From positions 1 through 64,000 of the forward strand of contig JAAFIS010000001.1 in assembly GCA_013298695.1 (NCBI GenBank): a DNA stretch of 64,000 nucleotides, given 5' to 3'. This document shows positions 8,116-17,071 of this stretch, piece after piece. This DNA is from Betaproteobacteria bacterium (lineage in GTDB: Bacteria; Pseudomonadota; Gammaproteobacteria; Burkholderiales; Casimicrobiaceae). Below the pieces are notes generated by a model that ran no database searches, had not been told where the DNA came from, and was given only the letters and a program-made list of their open reading frames with translations. The first letter of the stretch is position 1, and the number at the start of each line of letters is the position of its first letter. Position numbers and translations under genes: made by a program.

Positions 8116-8670
8116 ATGAACTTCACAATTGAACGACTAGAGCGCATCGATAACGCATCGCTCACACAACTCACCGACACGTTGATTGAAGCGGTTGCAG
8201 GCGGCGGCTCAATCAGCTTCATGCATCCGGTGTCGAACGACGCTGCAATCGAGTTTTGGCGAAAAATCTCTGTGAGCACCGCAGTAGGCGAACGCATCTT
8301 GCTCGTCGCGCGAAATGATCGCGGAGAAGTCGTTGGCACCGTGCAATCGATCCTTGCACAACCGGAAAACCAGCCGCATCGCGCCGATATCGCTAAGATG
8401 ATGGTTCACCCGCGTGCACGTCGACAAGGTATCGCCGAAGCGCTCATGCGCGAGATCGAAACGCTTACTTTCGCCGTCGGAAAAACCGTGATGGTGCTCG
8501 ATACCGAAACCGATCAAGCGGCGTCGCATCTCTACAAAAAACTCGGTTGGCAGGTCGCGGGGAGTATTCCCGACTATGCGCTAAAACCACACGGCGGTCT
8601 TTGTTCGACCACATATTTTTACAAACGCGCGATGCAATCTGACGTTCTGGGCGATGGGGATGCCAATTGA
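8116..8670 (+). CDS. GNAT family N-acetyltransferase
   Basis: A 184-residue second acetyltransferase, unrelated in detail to the first. It shows the GNAT core with MMVHPRARRQGIAEALM as the acetyl-CoA loop and a C-terminal region (HLYKKLGWQVAGSIPDYALK) typical of the fold. It starts 5 bases after the first GNAT gene and ends overlapping the amidohydrolase start. This places it in one transcription unit with the regulator and the downstream ligase genes. The substrate cannot be read from the sequence. Confidence 0.87.
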   Translation: MNFTIERLERIDNASLTQLTDTLIEAVAGGGSISFMHPVSNDAAIEFWRKISVSTAVGERILLVARNDRGEVVGTVQSILAQPENQPHRADIAKMMVHPRARRQGIAEALMREIETLTFAVGKTVMVLDTETDQAASHLYKKLGWQVAGSIPDYALKPHGGLCSTTYFYKRAMQSDVLGDGDAN

Positions 8671-9560
8671 TTGTTGATATGCGCTGTCGGCTCACAGCGG
8701 GCCCGGGTGCAGCGTACTTCACTGATCGCATGTCGAAGCTCAATCGTATTGATCGCGTTCCTGCATTGAGCGACGGATCGATTGACGCCTTTTTCCGCGA
8801 GATTTCAGTGGCGGGCGTCACCACTGCGGTTTCTGTTTCGGGCTTCAATCCGGGCGCAAAACTTGGCAGATACGATTTGCCTGCGCGCACGACACCGAAT
8901 GATTTTCTTGTAGACGTTGAACGCTCGCATCCGGGTAGATTTGTGGCTGTTGCTGGCATTGACGTAAGCAATACGATGCATGACAGCCTTGCTGAACTTG
9001 ACCGCGTCGTGAATGTTTTAGGATGTAGAACAATTTGTATTGAACCGGGGCGCGCACCTGGATACAACTTGAATGATCGCCGCCTATATCCGCTCTATGA
9101 ACGCTGCGAGGCGTGGAAAGTCACGGTGGTTCCGCAAACCTCGGGCGTGCTGGGAGGGCGTCTGGTCGACTACGCGAATCCGCGCTACATTGAAGAAGTT
9201 GCTGACGATTTTCCCGGAATGCATATTGTTTGCGGACATGGCTGCTACCCGTACGTACGCGAAGCGATCGTCGCTGCGTGTCGCCGCGACAATATTTGGC
9301 TATCACCCGACATCTATTTCTTTCATCTCGGGCACGAGGATTGGGTCAAAGCGATTAACTCAAACTTGCTCGGATTTGCAGATAAGTTTATTTTTGGGAG
9401 TTCATACCCGTTGACAGCGATCAAACCTTACGTAGATTCCTTTCTGCAGGTAGCTTGGAAACCGGAGGTGTTGGAGCGAATCATGTTTCGCAATGCGCTT
9501 CGCGCGCTTCGTCTCGAAGATGACGCAGTTTACAAACAGATGTACGGAGTATCGAGGTGA
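8667..9560 (+). CDS. Amidohydrolase-family TIM-barrel protein lacking canonical metal ligands
   Basis: A 297-residue protein resembling amidohydrolase family 2. The usual N-terminal HxH is replaced by VDMRCRL, and the C-terminal Asp motif (GSDYP or GTDYP) reads GSSYP. A barrel histidine remains in IVCGHGCYPYV. I recall an MRCRP-type subgroup among annotated amidohydrolases, so this may be a conserved variant rather than a decayed gene. TTG 8667 overlaps the GNAT stop and has GGGGAT upstream; ATG 8679 is the alternative. It overlaps the ATP-grasp gene that follows by 4 bases, so the two are translationally coupled. It may be metal-independent or catalytically altered; the substrate is unknown. 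Confidence 0.72.
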   Translation: MIVDMRCRLTAGPGAAYFTDRMSKLNRIDRVPALSDGSIDAFFREISVAGVTTAVSVSGFNPGAKLGRYDLPARTTPNDFLVDVERSHPGRFVAVAGIDVSNTMHDSLAELDRVVNVLGCRTICIEPGRAPGYNLNDRRLYPLYERCEAWKVTVVPQTSGVLGGRLVDYANPRYIEEVADDFPGMHIVCGHGCYPYVREAIVAACRRDNIWLSPDIYFFHLGHEDWVKAINSNLLGFADKFIFGSSYPLTAIKPYVDSFLQVAWKPEVLERIMFRNALRALRLEDDAVYKQMYGVSR

Positions 9561-10651
9561 ATCCGTTGTACACATTGCTCGTAATGTCGGGGGGCAGTCT
9601 GGTTGGCCGCAACATTGTCGCAGCGCTCTCGGGGCGGCGTGATGGACTTCGATTGGTTGCCACCAACAGTGTCGCCGACGAGCCAACGCTGTGCGACTAC
9701 GATGACGTTTGGTTAGTCCCAGCCATTGGCGAAGAGGACGCTTTTGCCGAGCGATTCGAAAAGGTCATCCAAACGGTGAAGCCGGATCTGATTGTGCCGA
9801 CGCGCGATGAAGACATTGCGTGGCTCGCGAACCATAAAACGCTCAATGCGGATTCGAATTGCCAGCTACTGTGTGGCGAGCATCGGTTAGCGCGGGCAAT
9901 GCTTGACAAGCTCGAGAGTGCTTCCCTTGCGAGTGAGTTTGGTTTACCGTTTGCCGCAACGCTGAAATGTGTTGGCGCTGAGCAGCTGCAACGATTTGCC
10001 GCGGATCTCGGATTGCCTCTAATTGCAAAACCGCGGCGCGGATTTGCCTCGCAGGGCGTTCGGTTGATCGTGCGGCTTGAACAAATGGAATCACTCATCG
10101 GTCGCGACGACTACGTTTTGCAGGAGTATGTCGGTGACGGCAGCGCAATCCTCGCGCACCTCGCGCGCGAGAAAGGCGAAGGCGTTGCTCTTTTTCATTC
10201 GTACGAAGAGACGAAAACGTCACTACAAGTGAATATCGCACCGAATGGAAGTGTTCGCACTGTTGTTGCAACTCGCAATAAGATGGTGGGTGGCAAAAGC
10301 GTCTCCGTGACGCAGGAGCCGCTCAGCGACTCCATGGAACTTGCATGGCGTTGTGGTGAAGCGTTTGCAGGGGCTGGCTGGCGCGGACCGCTCAATGTTC
10401 AATGCCAGCGTGCTCGTGACAGCACGCTCAAAATTTTCGAATTCAACGGACGGTTTACTGGAGCCACGAGCGCGCGGCATCTACTTGGATACGATGAGGT
10501 GGGCGACACATTGCGCGACTGGCTTGGCTGGAAATCACCGCAACTCAAAGTCGTTTACCCAGAAATCGTGTTTCGTCGCTCGATAGATGTGGGCGTCTCA
10601 GCTATGCTTAAAGCGAAGCTGCGCGACCAAGGACGCTGGCAACGAAAGTGA
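9557..10651 (+). CDS. ATP-grasp ligase A (carbamoyl-phosphate-synthase-like fold)
   Basis: A 364-residue ATP-grasp protein. It has an N-terminal Rossmann-like part beginning LLVMSGGSLVGRNI. The ATP-grasp core includes PLIAKPRRGFASQGV (phosphate-binding loop), YVLQEYVGDG (adenine side) and KIFEFNGRFTGA (metal-binding E and N). Such ligases join a carboxylate to an amine through an acyl phosphate. It starts at GTG, overlapping the amidohydrolase stop (GTGA), and is a paralogue of ATP-grasp B at 13361-14461: both share GWRGPLNVQCQ, EFNGR and LLGYDEV. Its stop is only 2 bases from that of the convergent MmgE/PrpD gene. The substrate is unknown. Confidence 0.85.
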   Translation: MNPLYTLLVMSGGSLVGRNIVAALSGRRDGLRLVATNSVADEPTLCDYDDVWLVPAIGEEDAFAERFEKVIQTVKPDLIVPTRDEDIAWLANHKTLNADSNCQLLCGEHRLARAMLDKLESASLASEFGLPFAATLKCVGAEQLQRFAADLGLPLIAKPRRGFASQGVRLIVRLEQMESLIGRDDYVLQEYVGDGSAILAHLAREKGEGVALFHSYEETKTSLQVNIAPNGSVRTVVATRNKMVGGKSVSVTQEPLSDSMELAWRCGEAFAGAGWRGPLNVQCQRARDSTLKIFEFNGRFTGATSARHLLGYDEVGDTLRDWLGWKSPQLKVVYPEIVFRRSIDVGVSAMLKAKLRDQGRWQRK

Positions 10652-10653
10652 AG

Positions 10654-12051
10654 TTAAGCTACGTGAGCTACCGCCCGCAGCTGCGCAAGTAAAGTATTGA
10701 GATCGCTCGCCTCAGGTAGCGCATAAATGGTATTGATGAGAAGTTCGCGCTCGCGCTCGCTCATATCTGTCGTGCAAAGTTGATCGAATTTCGCGCGGAG
10801 CTCAAGCTCGCTAAGCGGATTATTTGGATGCCCCGCAGGTGAATGTATGTGCCTTTCGAGGACACGTCCGTCGCAAAGGTGAATCACGAGCCGCGACGGC
10901 CACGTCGGAATTTCACCAGCATGTTTTGATGTGAGCGTGGCATCGGCGACGGCCTCTATTCGATCCATGAGCGAAAACATTTGCGAATCTCGAAACCGTG
11001 ACTCACGATAACTCTGTAAATTAATTTCTCCATCAATGAGAGCGCTCGCCACCAGAAACGGCAGACTGTGATCCGCCGTTTCACGATTCATCGGGCGCTT
11101 TTTGGTATCGTGATCCCCCTGACCGCCACCGATTTCATGCCATCCGTCATGATGCAGCGCAATCGTGATGCGATCTATCTGGTCAATTGGTGCGTCGTCA
11201 CGCATTTCGAGCGCAAGCGCGATCGGTCCTTGCGCGCTGTACTCTGCGGGAAAGCGCTTTAGCGCTGTGCTAGCGAGCGCGCTCCGCGAGTCTGGTTGCG
11301 GCTGAATTCTCGACGCATCAAAGGGCTCGATTTGTAGCAGATCATAAAGTCCCGCGATACCGACAAACGGCAGTGCTGGTGCCGTCATTCCGTGATGCGC
11401 AAGTCTTGCCGCAAATACAGCCGTCATCGCGGCATGCGCGGTGGCGCTGCCTTTCCACTCGGAAAGCGCTCCGGTTCGTGTAACTCGCAGCGGAATGTTG
11501 GGTACGAGCGCCATGCTGATCGCGTGTCGCGTTTGCTCGTCGCTAAGGTTCAAAAGTAGCGCGCAGCCACTGACCGCACCGATGACGACTTGCAGTTGAT
11601 CAACATGTTGTCCGCGCAATCGCATTCCCGCACGGCGCAACCCGGCGAATACTTCGTACGCGCAGTGAATAGCTCGAAAGAATGCGACTCCACTCGCATT
11701 AGACGTTTCTGCTACTGCGAGTATTGCGCCCAGCATATCGCTCGGGTGACCGCCGATTCCGGTGTCGTTGAAGTCGAGATTTCTAATCAACGAGGAGTTC
11801 GCGAACGCCGCAAGTTCAGGTGTAGTCCGATCAGCGTAGCCAATGATGCTAGCTCCCGAATCGCAGCGACTGATTGTGGCTAGATCTCTACACGCGTTCG
11901 CGGCGCGAGAATCAAGTGCGCCGATCGCGCAGCCGACCGAGTCGATTAAATGCGTACTCGCGAGCTTCAGGTCAGAGTTTTTTAGCGTCGCAGAACGAGT
12001 GTCTGCGATCAGCGCAACCAACGCCTCAACAACAGGATCGCGATCCGCCAT
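10654..12051 (-). CDS. MmgE/PrpD family protein
   Basis: A 465-residue member of the family that includes 2-methylcitrate dehydratase PrpD, cis-aconitate decarboxylase and iminodisuccinate epimerase. Typical segments are HLIDSVGCAIGALDSRAA, NLDFNDTGIGGHPSDMLGAI, SEWKGSATAHAAMTA and NRETADHSLPFLVASALIDG. It is the last gene of the leftward cluster and begins one base after the glycosyltransferase stop. No other methylcitrate-cycle gene is nearby, so propionate degradation is unlikely. The cluster context suggests isomerisation or dehydration of a polycarboxylic or amino acid intermediate, which is inference. Confidence 0.9.
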   Translation of the reverse strand: MADRDPVVEALVALIADTRSATLKNSDLKLASTHLIDSVGCAIGALDSRAANACRDLATISRCDSGASIIGYADRTTPELAAFANSSLIRNLDFNDTGIGGHPSDMLGAILAVAETSNASGVAFFRAIHCAYEVFAGLRRAGMRLRGQHVDQLQVVIGAVSGCALLLNLSDEQTRHAISMALVPNIPLRVTRTGALSEWKGSATAHAAMTAVFAARLAHHGMTAPALPFVGIAGLYDLLQIEPFDASRIQPQPDSRSALASTALKRFPAEYSAQGPIALALEMRDDAPIDQIDRITIALHHDGWHEIGGGQGDHDTKKRPMNRETADHSLPFLVASALIDGEINLQSYRESRFRDSQMFSLMDRIEAVADATLTSKHAGEIPTWPSRLVIHLCDGRVLERHIHSPAGHPNNPLSELELRAKFDQLCTTDMSERERELLINTIYALPEASDLNTLLAQLRAVAHVA

Positions 12052-12052
12052 C

Positions 12053-13342
12053 TTACGAATTTGACAAAAAGAAGGGGTGCGTTCGCTCAGCCCACTGCGA
12101 AAAAAGTGTCAATTTGTTTGCCTCCGTCGCGCCGAACGACTCAATCGGTTGCAAACTAAAAGCATTTGATTGGGACCGTCGCGTACGAAGCAGAGACGGC
12201 GGCAGTGAGAGATGGCCGCCAAGATCAAACCAACGACTGCGCAGCGCAGGGATTGATTCGATTGCACGTAGTCGAACCTCGGGCAGGGCTTGCCTTTGTT
12301 CGGCGTGCACGCGAAAACTCGAGAGCCTTTCCCGCAAATACACGGCATCACCCCGACAGAGCAGTTTCGACCAAAGCACGAAATCAGTGATGCCACGACC
12401 GAATTCGCCCGAAAAATCGAACAAGGGCTCATCACCGAGTCTTGCGAATTTTCTGCGGAACATGACTGTGCTCGGTTCGCCAACGAAGTTGAGTCCAAGT
12501 AAAAGCAGCGCATTGGCGAGACTCGGCCCGTCAATGAACGCGTCCTCAGGCACCAAAGGCTTGGTGGCGGGCATATCTTGTTTAGGCCCACCGCGATCAT
12601 CGATCAACGCGCGCGCCGAGGTGACAAGCGTTGCGGTGGGTTCGCAGGCGAATGCGTGAACCATCCGTTCAACGCAGTGCGGTTCTAGCACGTCATCGTC
12701 GTTTAAATATTTTATGAATTCGCCGTGCGAACGATCAAAGCACGCTTCGTAGTTTGCACGAACCATCAATCGCGGATTGTTTCGATGGTAGTAAACCGGA
12801 AACTCTGCACTGCAATATCGATTAACGATTTTCTCAATTTGGTCATCGGATCGATCATCGCCGACGAGGATTTCAATCGACGAATAGCTTTGTGCAAGCG
12901 CGCTACGCAGCGCTTTCTCAAAATAGCGTGGGTTCCATGCCGCAATCAAAATGGATACGAGACCCGGACGACACTCACCCGCAGTGTCCTTCGCGCGCTC
13001 AAAGCGGATAAGGCCCGCAGAACGCGACTTCAACGTTATGCCAAAAACACGCTCAATGTGCGAGACGTCGAGCGATTCGCCCTCAACGCCGCACGTAACC
13101 TCGATGGCGCCATCTAGCGCGAGATTGCGAACTGTGAGCAGCAATATTCGTGACAACGCGACCGCATCGAAGCGAGCGGCGAATGCAATCGAGAGCTGTT
13201 CGATATCACGTAGATACGCGGGTAGTACATCGTCAAGCGATTGCTCAAACGCCTCATGTGCTGTCGGCCAACCCGTCGGCTGGATCGACAGTTTTGCGTG
13301 AGTCGCGCCTGTTGATATGCAGCTGATGTGGAGTTGTTTCAT
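12053..13342 (-). CDS. Family 2 glycosyltransferase with unassigned N-terminal region
   Basis: A 429-residue protein. From about residue 125 (VSILIAAWNPRYFEKALRSA) it is a GT-A fold family 2 glycosyltransferase: SIEILVGDDRSDD carries the nucleotide-binding Asp, and YLNDDDVLEP is the metal-binding DxD-like motif. The first ~120 residues do not resemble a GT2; RILLLTVRNLALDGAIEVTC is faintly like the end of a class I methyltransferase core. No transmembrane helices are evident, so it is likely cytoplasmic. It lies 18 bases after ATP-grasp B and 1 base before the MmgE/PrpD gene, so it is part of the same leftward unit. Donor and acceptor are unknown. Confidence 0.82.
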   Translation of the reverse strand: MKQLHISCISTGATHAKLSIQPTGWPTAHEAFEQSLDDVLPAYLRDIEQLSIAFAARFDAVALSRILLLTVRNLALDGAIEVTCGVEGESLDVSHIERVFGITLKSRSAGLIRFERAKDTAGECRPGLVSILIAAWNPRYFEKALRSALAQSYSSIEILVGDDRSDDQIEKIVNRYCSAEFPVYYHRNNPRLMVRANYEACFDRSHGEFIKYLNDDDVLEPHCVERMVHAFACEPTATLVTSARALIDDRGGPKQDMPATKPLVPEDAFIDGPSLANALLLLGLNFVGEPSTVMFRRKFARLGDEPLFDFSGEFGRGITDFVLWSKLLCRGDAVYLRERLSSFRVHAEQRQALPEVRLRAIESIPALRSRWFDLGGHLSLPPSLLRTRRSQSNAFSLQPIESFGATEANKLTLFSQWAERTHPFFLSNS

Positions 13343-13360
13343 TGAGTTGGACGAGTTCCG

Positions 13361-14461
13361 CTAGTGCGAACGACGCCACGATCCTGCGCTTTGAAGCGAC
13401 GCCACATCGCTTGGATGAGCACCTCGCGATGACAACTGCGCGCTCACCTTGATGGCCGTATCAACCGCCCAACGCGAAGGAGGAAGATCGACGTCTGCGA
13501 ACAACTTCAACCCGAGCGCGACTTCGTCGTAGCCAAGTAACCAGCGCTCGGCCGCGAGCGCACCATAGCGCCCATTGAATTCGTGAATTTTCACTAGACC
13601 GCGCCGATCAAGTTGGCATTGCACGTTTAACGGGCCGCGCCATCCGAGCTTCGAGAAAACGTCGTAACACTGTTGCCCGAGCGCAAGGGTTTTTGGCTCA
13701 ACGTTCGGTGTTACAAAACGCGCGCGAAACGCCGGGCGGTTATAGGTCGCAAAAACGGGCGCGGCAGGTTTCGATGTGCGATCAAACATCAACTCTATTG
13801 AGTGTTTAATGCCGTGCATCGAAAGATAAAGCGGTAATCCGTCTGCAAGGATTGAGCGTTTCGTTTCAAAGTACGCATCGGGATCGCCTAAATATTCTTC
13901 GATCACATAATTCGGTCTCACGAGCGCGCGCTCGAGCTGCAGCGCATCGTCTATAAACATCACGCCTTTCGAGCTGAATCCATCGCGCGGTTTCGCGATC
14001 AACGGGTAGCCCACGCGCGCCGCGAATTCAGCGGGCGTTTCGCTGCCGTCGGGCTCAAACGATTCCGCGAATGCAAGCCCCACAGATTTCGCGAATTTGA
14101 AGCTCTCTAATTTGTCCGACATCACGCGAGCCAGGTTCGACGGGCCGCAAAGCGCACGTTCGCGCAAACCGGGATGGCGATCAACTAACTCTGCGAGTGC
14201 AACGATGTCGTCGTCTCGGCACGGAATCGCTAAATCAACGTGCTCGGCGTTCATGATCTCAACGATCTTTGCTTCGTACGCCGCTTGATCAGCAAAGGTC
14301 GTTGGCACGAGATACACCGCGTCGAATCGCCACAAGCCTGGATCATCGGCAATGCTATTGGTTGCGATTACGCGCAAATCGCCGCGCCGCCCCTCAAGCA
14401 CTTGCAACATAAATTGCGCCACCTGACTGCCGCCAGAGAGAAGAAGTATTGTTTTTTTCAT
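13361..14461 (-). CDS. ATP-grasp ligase B (paralogue of ligase A)
   Basis: A 366-residue ATP-grasp protein. It starts with ILLLSGGSQVAQFMLQVL and has the phosphate loop PLIAKPRDGFSSKGVMF, the adenine side YVIEEYLGDP and the metal-binding KIHEFNGRYGA. It shares with ligase A the blocks IATNSIADDP, PCRDDD, KLESF, GWRGPLNVQCQ and LLGYDEV, but the two are clearly diverged, consistent with different substrates or successive ligation steps. Its ATG overlaps the aminotransferase stop by 4 bases. Likely product is an amide or peptide bond, in keeping with the aminotransferase upstream supplying an amino compound; that coupling is inferred. Confidence 0.86.
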   Translation of the reverse strand: MKKTILLLSGGSQVAQFMLQVLEGRRGDLRVIATNSIADDPGLWRFDAVYLVPTTFADQAAYEAKIVEIMNAEHVDLAIPCRDDDIVALAELVDRHPGLRERALCGPSNLARVMSDKLESFKFAKSVGLAFAESFEPDGSETPAEFAARVGYPLIAKPRDGFSSKGVMFIDDALQLERALVRPNYVIEEYLGDPDAYFETKRSILADGLPLYLSMHGIKHSIELMFDRTSKPAAPVFATYNRPAFRARFVTPNVEPKTLALGQQCYDVFSKLGWRGPLNVQCQLDRRGLVKIHEFNGRYGALAAERWLLGYDEVALGLKLFADVDLPPSRWAVDTAIKVSAQLSSRGAHPSDVASLQSAGSWRRSH

Positions 14462-15645
14462 GAAGATTGATTCATAGCGTCGCGTATGAGCGTCGTGATC
14501 GTTGCAATGTTTTCCTCGCTGACCGCGCTATGAAACGGCAAGCAAAGCACTGAAGAAGACGCGTCTTGAGCGATTTCCAGCTCTGTGGCGATTTGCCCTA
14601 TTAAATTGGGCGAGTAGCTTAAATTACTGCATAAAGGAAAAAAATACTTTCGACTGTCAATCCCATGTAAATAAAGGCATTGATGTATGAAGTCGCGAGT
14701 TGTTTTGCGGTGTTCTTGCGGGTTTCCTGAAGCACGCACAGCGAAGTACTGCAAGCTGTCTTTCACGTGCGCTGGTGGCGCGATGATCGTGATGCCGCCC
14801 ATGTCTTTCATCGCTGATTCGTACTTCTGTCTCAGCGCTGCGCGAGCCGCACGCTCGGCGTCCACTTTCGGCAACACAGCAAGCCCGGTCGCTGCGTGCA
14901 ATTCGCTCATCTTCGCGTTGGTGCCGCATTCAAGCGCATCACCGCTGCCATCGAAACCAAAGTTCGACATGCGTTCGCATCGCGCTTGAACAGATGGATT
15001 GCGACAAACGAGCAAGCCGCCTTCGCCGGTGTGAAACAACTTGCTCGCATGTGTGCTGTAAATCGTTGCGTCGCCGTAGCGATGAATTGGCACGTCGTTG
15101 ATTCGCGTGTCAAATGCATGCGCGGCGTCGAACACCAATGCAAGGCCGTGGCGCTTCGCAATGTCTTCCAGGGCGTGCACGTCACACGGTACCCCGTAAA
15201 TATGAACCGCGAGGATCGCCGTGGTGCGGGGCGTTATCGCAGCCTCAACGCGTTCCACATCGATAGCCAGCGATTGAGGATCGATGTCGACGAAAACGGG
15301 CGTCGCGCCTGCCCACTCAATGACTTGCGCTGAGGCCGCAAATGAAAACGGTGTTGTAATGACTTCGCCTTTCACGCCCAGCGCACGCAACGCGATCGTG
15401 AGCGCGCTCGTTGCGCTCGAAAATAATCCGAGTCGATCTGCATCGAGTAACGCACGCAAACGATCACGTAGCTCTTCATGAATTGGTCCGAAGTTACTGA
15501 ATCGCCGCGATTTGCACATTGCTTCGATGTAATGCATCAAGACGTTACGATCCGGCTCAATTGAGCGTGCAACTGACAGTCTTTCTGCTGGCGCGCAAAC
15601 ATCATCACACCGCGCTTCAAGAAAGTGTTCTACGGGCGAATTCAT
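14458..15645 (-). CDS. DegT/DnrJ/EryC1/StrS-family PLP aminotransferase
   Basis: A 395-residue sugar-type aminotransferase. SSATSALTIALRALGVKGEV and TTPFSFAASAQVIEWAGATP build the cofactor pocket, LVFDAAHAFD holds the Asp that contacts the pyridine nitrogen, and STHASKLFHTGEGG carries the Schiff-base lysine. The family transaminates keto-sugars bound to nucleotides, giving amino sugars for surface glycans or antibiotics. It overlaps the Bug gene upstream and the ATP-grasp gene downstream by 4 bases each (ATGA), so translation is coupled. With a glycosyltransferase and two ligases it suggests a modified amino sugar, but no other nucleotide-sugar enzyme is nearby. Confidence 0.88.
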   Translation of the reverse strand: MNSPVEHFLEARCDDVCAPAERLSVARSIEPDRNVLMHYIEAMCKSRRFSNFGPIHEELRDRLRALLDADRLGLFSSATSALTIALRALGVKGEVITTPFSFAASAQVIEWAGATPVFVDIDPQSLAIDVERVEAAITPRTTAILAVHIYGVPCDVHALEDIAKRHGLALVFDAAHAFDTRINDVPIHRYGDATIYSTHASKLFHTGEGGLLVCRNPSVQARCERMSNFGFDGSGDALECGTNAKMSELHAATGLAVLPKVDAERAARAALRQKYESAMKDMGGITIIAPPAHVKDSLQYFAVRASGNPQEHRKTTRDFIHQCLYLHGIDSRKYFFPLCSNLSYSPNLIGQIATELEIAQDASSSVLCLPFHSAVSEENIATITTLIRDAMNQSS

Positions 15646-16670
15646 TGCGTTGTCGCGAGATCAATTTTCCGCGCGAGCTCACGATACCTCGCGCGATCAG
15701 CTTCAATCCAGCGCGCGAGCGTTTCCATCGTCGGCGGAACGAGTTCTATGTTCGCAGCCTCTGCGCGTGACTGCGTTGCTGTATCGGACATCGCTTCTCT
15801 CATTACGATGCGCCAACGAGCGGCGATAGACGGTTCGAGCGTGCGTGGACCATACAGTCCGTACCACGGATCAAGATAAAACCCGCTGAGCCCCTGTTCG
15901 TGTAGCGTCGGAATATTCGGTACGAGTTTCGAGCGCGTGTTACCCGTCACCGCGATTATGCGCACTTTTCCACTTTTTAGGAGCGGCAGCAATCGATGCA
16001 GATCAGTCGCGACGATGTCGACGCGCTCTGCGACGACTTCGTGGGTCGCAAGGCTTGATCCGCGAAACGGAATGTGCAACAGGTTCAGATGATGATGTTG
16101 CGCCACCGCTTCCACTGCCAAATGTGATGAGCCGCCGACGCCAGCGGATCCAAAGGTGAGTTTTCCGGGATTTGACCGCGCCTGTTTCACCAGTTCATCG
16201 ATGTTTGCTACGGGTAAGCTCGCGCGCACCGCAATTGCAAACGGCACCCGCGCTACTGCGCAAATGAAACTGAAATCCTTCGCCGGGTCATAACCGATAT
16301 CGCGGCCTAGAAGCCCAGCAAGAACAAGATTGTTTGCCCCCCCGAGTCCGACGATCAGGCTCTCAGGCGGCGCCATCGCCACGGTGCGCGCTGCGATGCG
16401 TCCTCCTGCGCCACCATGATTCTCGATCACGATATCTTGGTGCATCGCCGCCTCAAGCGCGGGCAGCAGGATTCGTGCGACGGTATCGGTCTGCGCGCCT
16501 GGTTCTTGCGCGATGAGACGAATTGCACGTGAATTCCCGTGAGCCAGAGGAAGCATCGCAAACGGTGCTGCCGTCGCCGCGAGCAATCCCTGTAGCAAAC
16601 GCCTACGCGAAACGTCGCGTTCGGAGCGAACTGCGCATGCGATACGCCGCCGCGTTTGACTAAGACTCAT
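15642..16670 (-). CDS. Bug-family periplasmic solute-binding protein with Tat-type signal
   Basis: A 342-residue tripartite tricarboxylate transporter receptor-type protein, a family greatly expanded in Burkholderiales. The N-terminus has the twin-arginine motif SRRRLLQG followed by a hydrophobic stretch ending LPLAHG, so export by Tat is likely. Mature family motifs are PGAQTDTVARILLPALE, IVIENHGGAGGRI, KLTFGSAGVGGSSHLAVE and LLHIPFRGSS. It binds small carboxylates or related metabolites. It is the first gene of the leftward cluster, suggesting that an imported carboxylate feeds or signals to the pathway. The membrane partners TctA and TctB are absent here, as is usual for orphan Bug proteins. 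Confidence 0.88.
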   Translation of the reverse strand: MSLSQTRRRIACAVRSERDVSRRRLLQGLLAATAAPFAMLPLAHGNSRAIRLIAQEPGAQTDTVARILLPALEAAMHQDIVIENHGGAGGRIAARTVAMAPPESLIVGLGGANNLVLAGLLGRDIGYDPAKDFSFICAVARVPFAIAVRASLPVANIDELVKQARSNPGKLTFGSAGVGGSSHLAVEAVAQHHHLNLLHIPFRGSSLATHEVVAERVDIVATDLHRLLPLLKSGKVRIIAVTGNTRSKLVPNIPTLHEQGLSGFYLDPWYGLYGPRTLEPSIAARWRIVMREAMSDTATQSRAEAANIELVPPTMETLARWIEADRARYRELARKIDLATTQ

Positions 16671-16847
16671 TAACTCTCTCGGTATCGTTCAAATTATGCC
16701 CGGAATTATCCTAAATACCGAATGCGGCAGCACCCGTCCGAACAGACGTCATCGTGCGTCAATCTGCGACACAAAGTTGGGTTAACCGCTGCCTCGCCTC
16801 GCCTCATCTAGCCCTACGAAACTGGCGATTGCGAACAGAGCGCGCAT

Positions 16848-16875
16848 AAAAAACCCGCCAGCAAAGGGCGGGTTT
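16848..16875 (-). terminator. Rho-independent terminator of the rpmB-rpmG unit
   Basis: Read on the minus strand: AACCCGCC, short loop, GGCGGGTT, then TTTT. It lies 20-odd bases past the rpmG stop. Confidence 0.88.
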
Positions 16876-16897
16876 CTTTGTAACTAAAAGTAACGAA

Positions 16898-17053
16898 TTA
16901 CTTGAGTTTCATCTCTTTGTAGTCAACGTGCTTACGAGCAACCGGATCGAACTTTTTCATCACGAGCTTTTCAGTCATCGTTTTTTTGTTCTTGGTCGTC
17001 GTGTAGAAGTGACCGGTGCCTGCGGTGGATTCAAGTTTGATTTTTTCACGCAT
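16898..17053 (-). CDS. rpmG: 50S ribosomal protein L33
   Basis: A 51-residue protein read from the complement: it begins [20 protein letters not shown], continues KNKK and ends YKEMKLK. This matches L33 of the zinc-free type without CxxC pairs. The length is exactly as expected. It lies 18 bases downstream of rpmB, the usual rpmB-rpmG pair, and is followed by a terminator. L33 sits near the E site of the large subunit. Confidence 0.95.
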   Translation of the reverse strand: MREKIKLESTAGTGHFYTTTKNKKTMTEKLVMKKFDPVARKHVDYKEMKLK

Positions 17054-17071
17054 GATTTATTGCTCCCCAGT

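Noticed and set aside
10654-12051. PrpD of a methylcitrate cycle
   Set aside because: No prpB, prpC or acn gene is adjacent; the protein is placed only in the broader MmgE/PrpD family.
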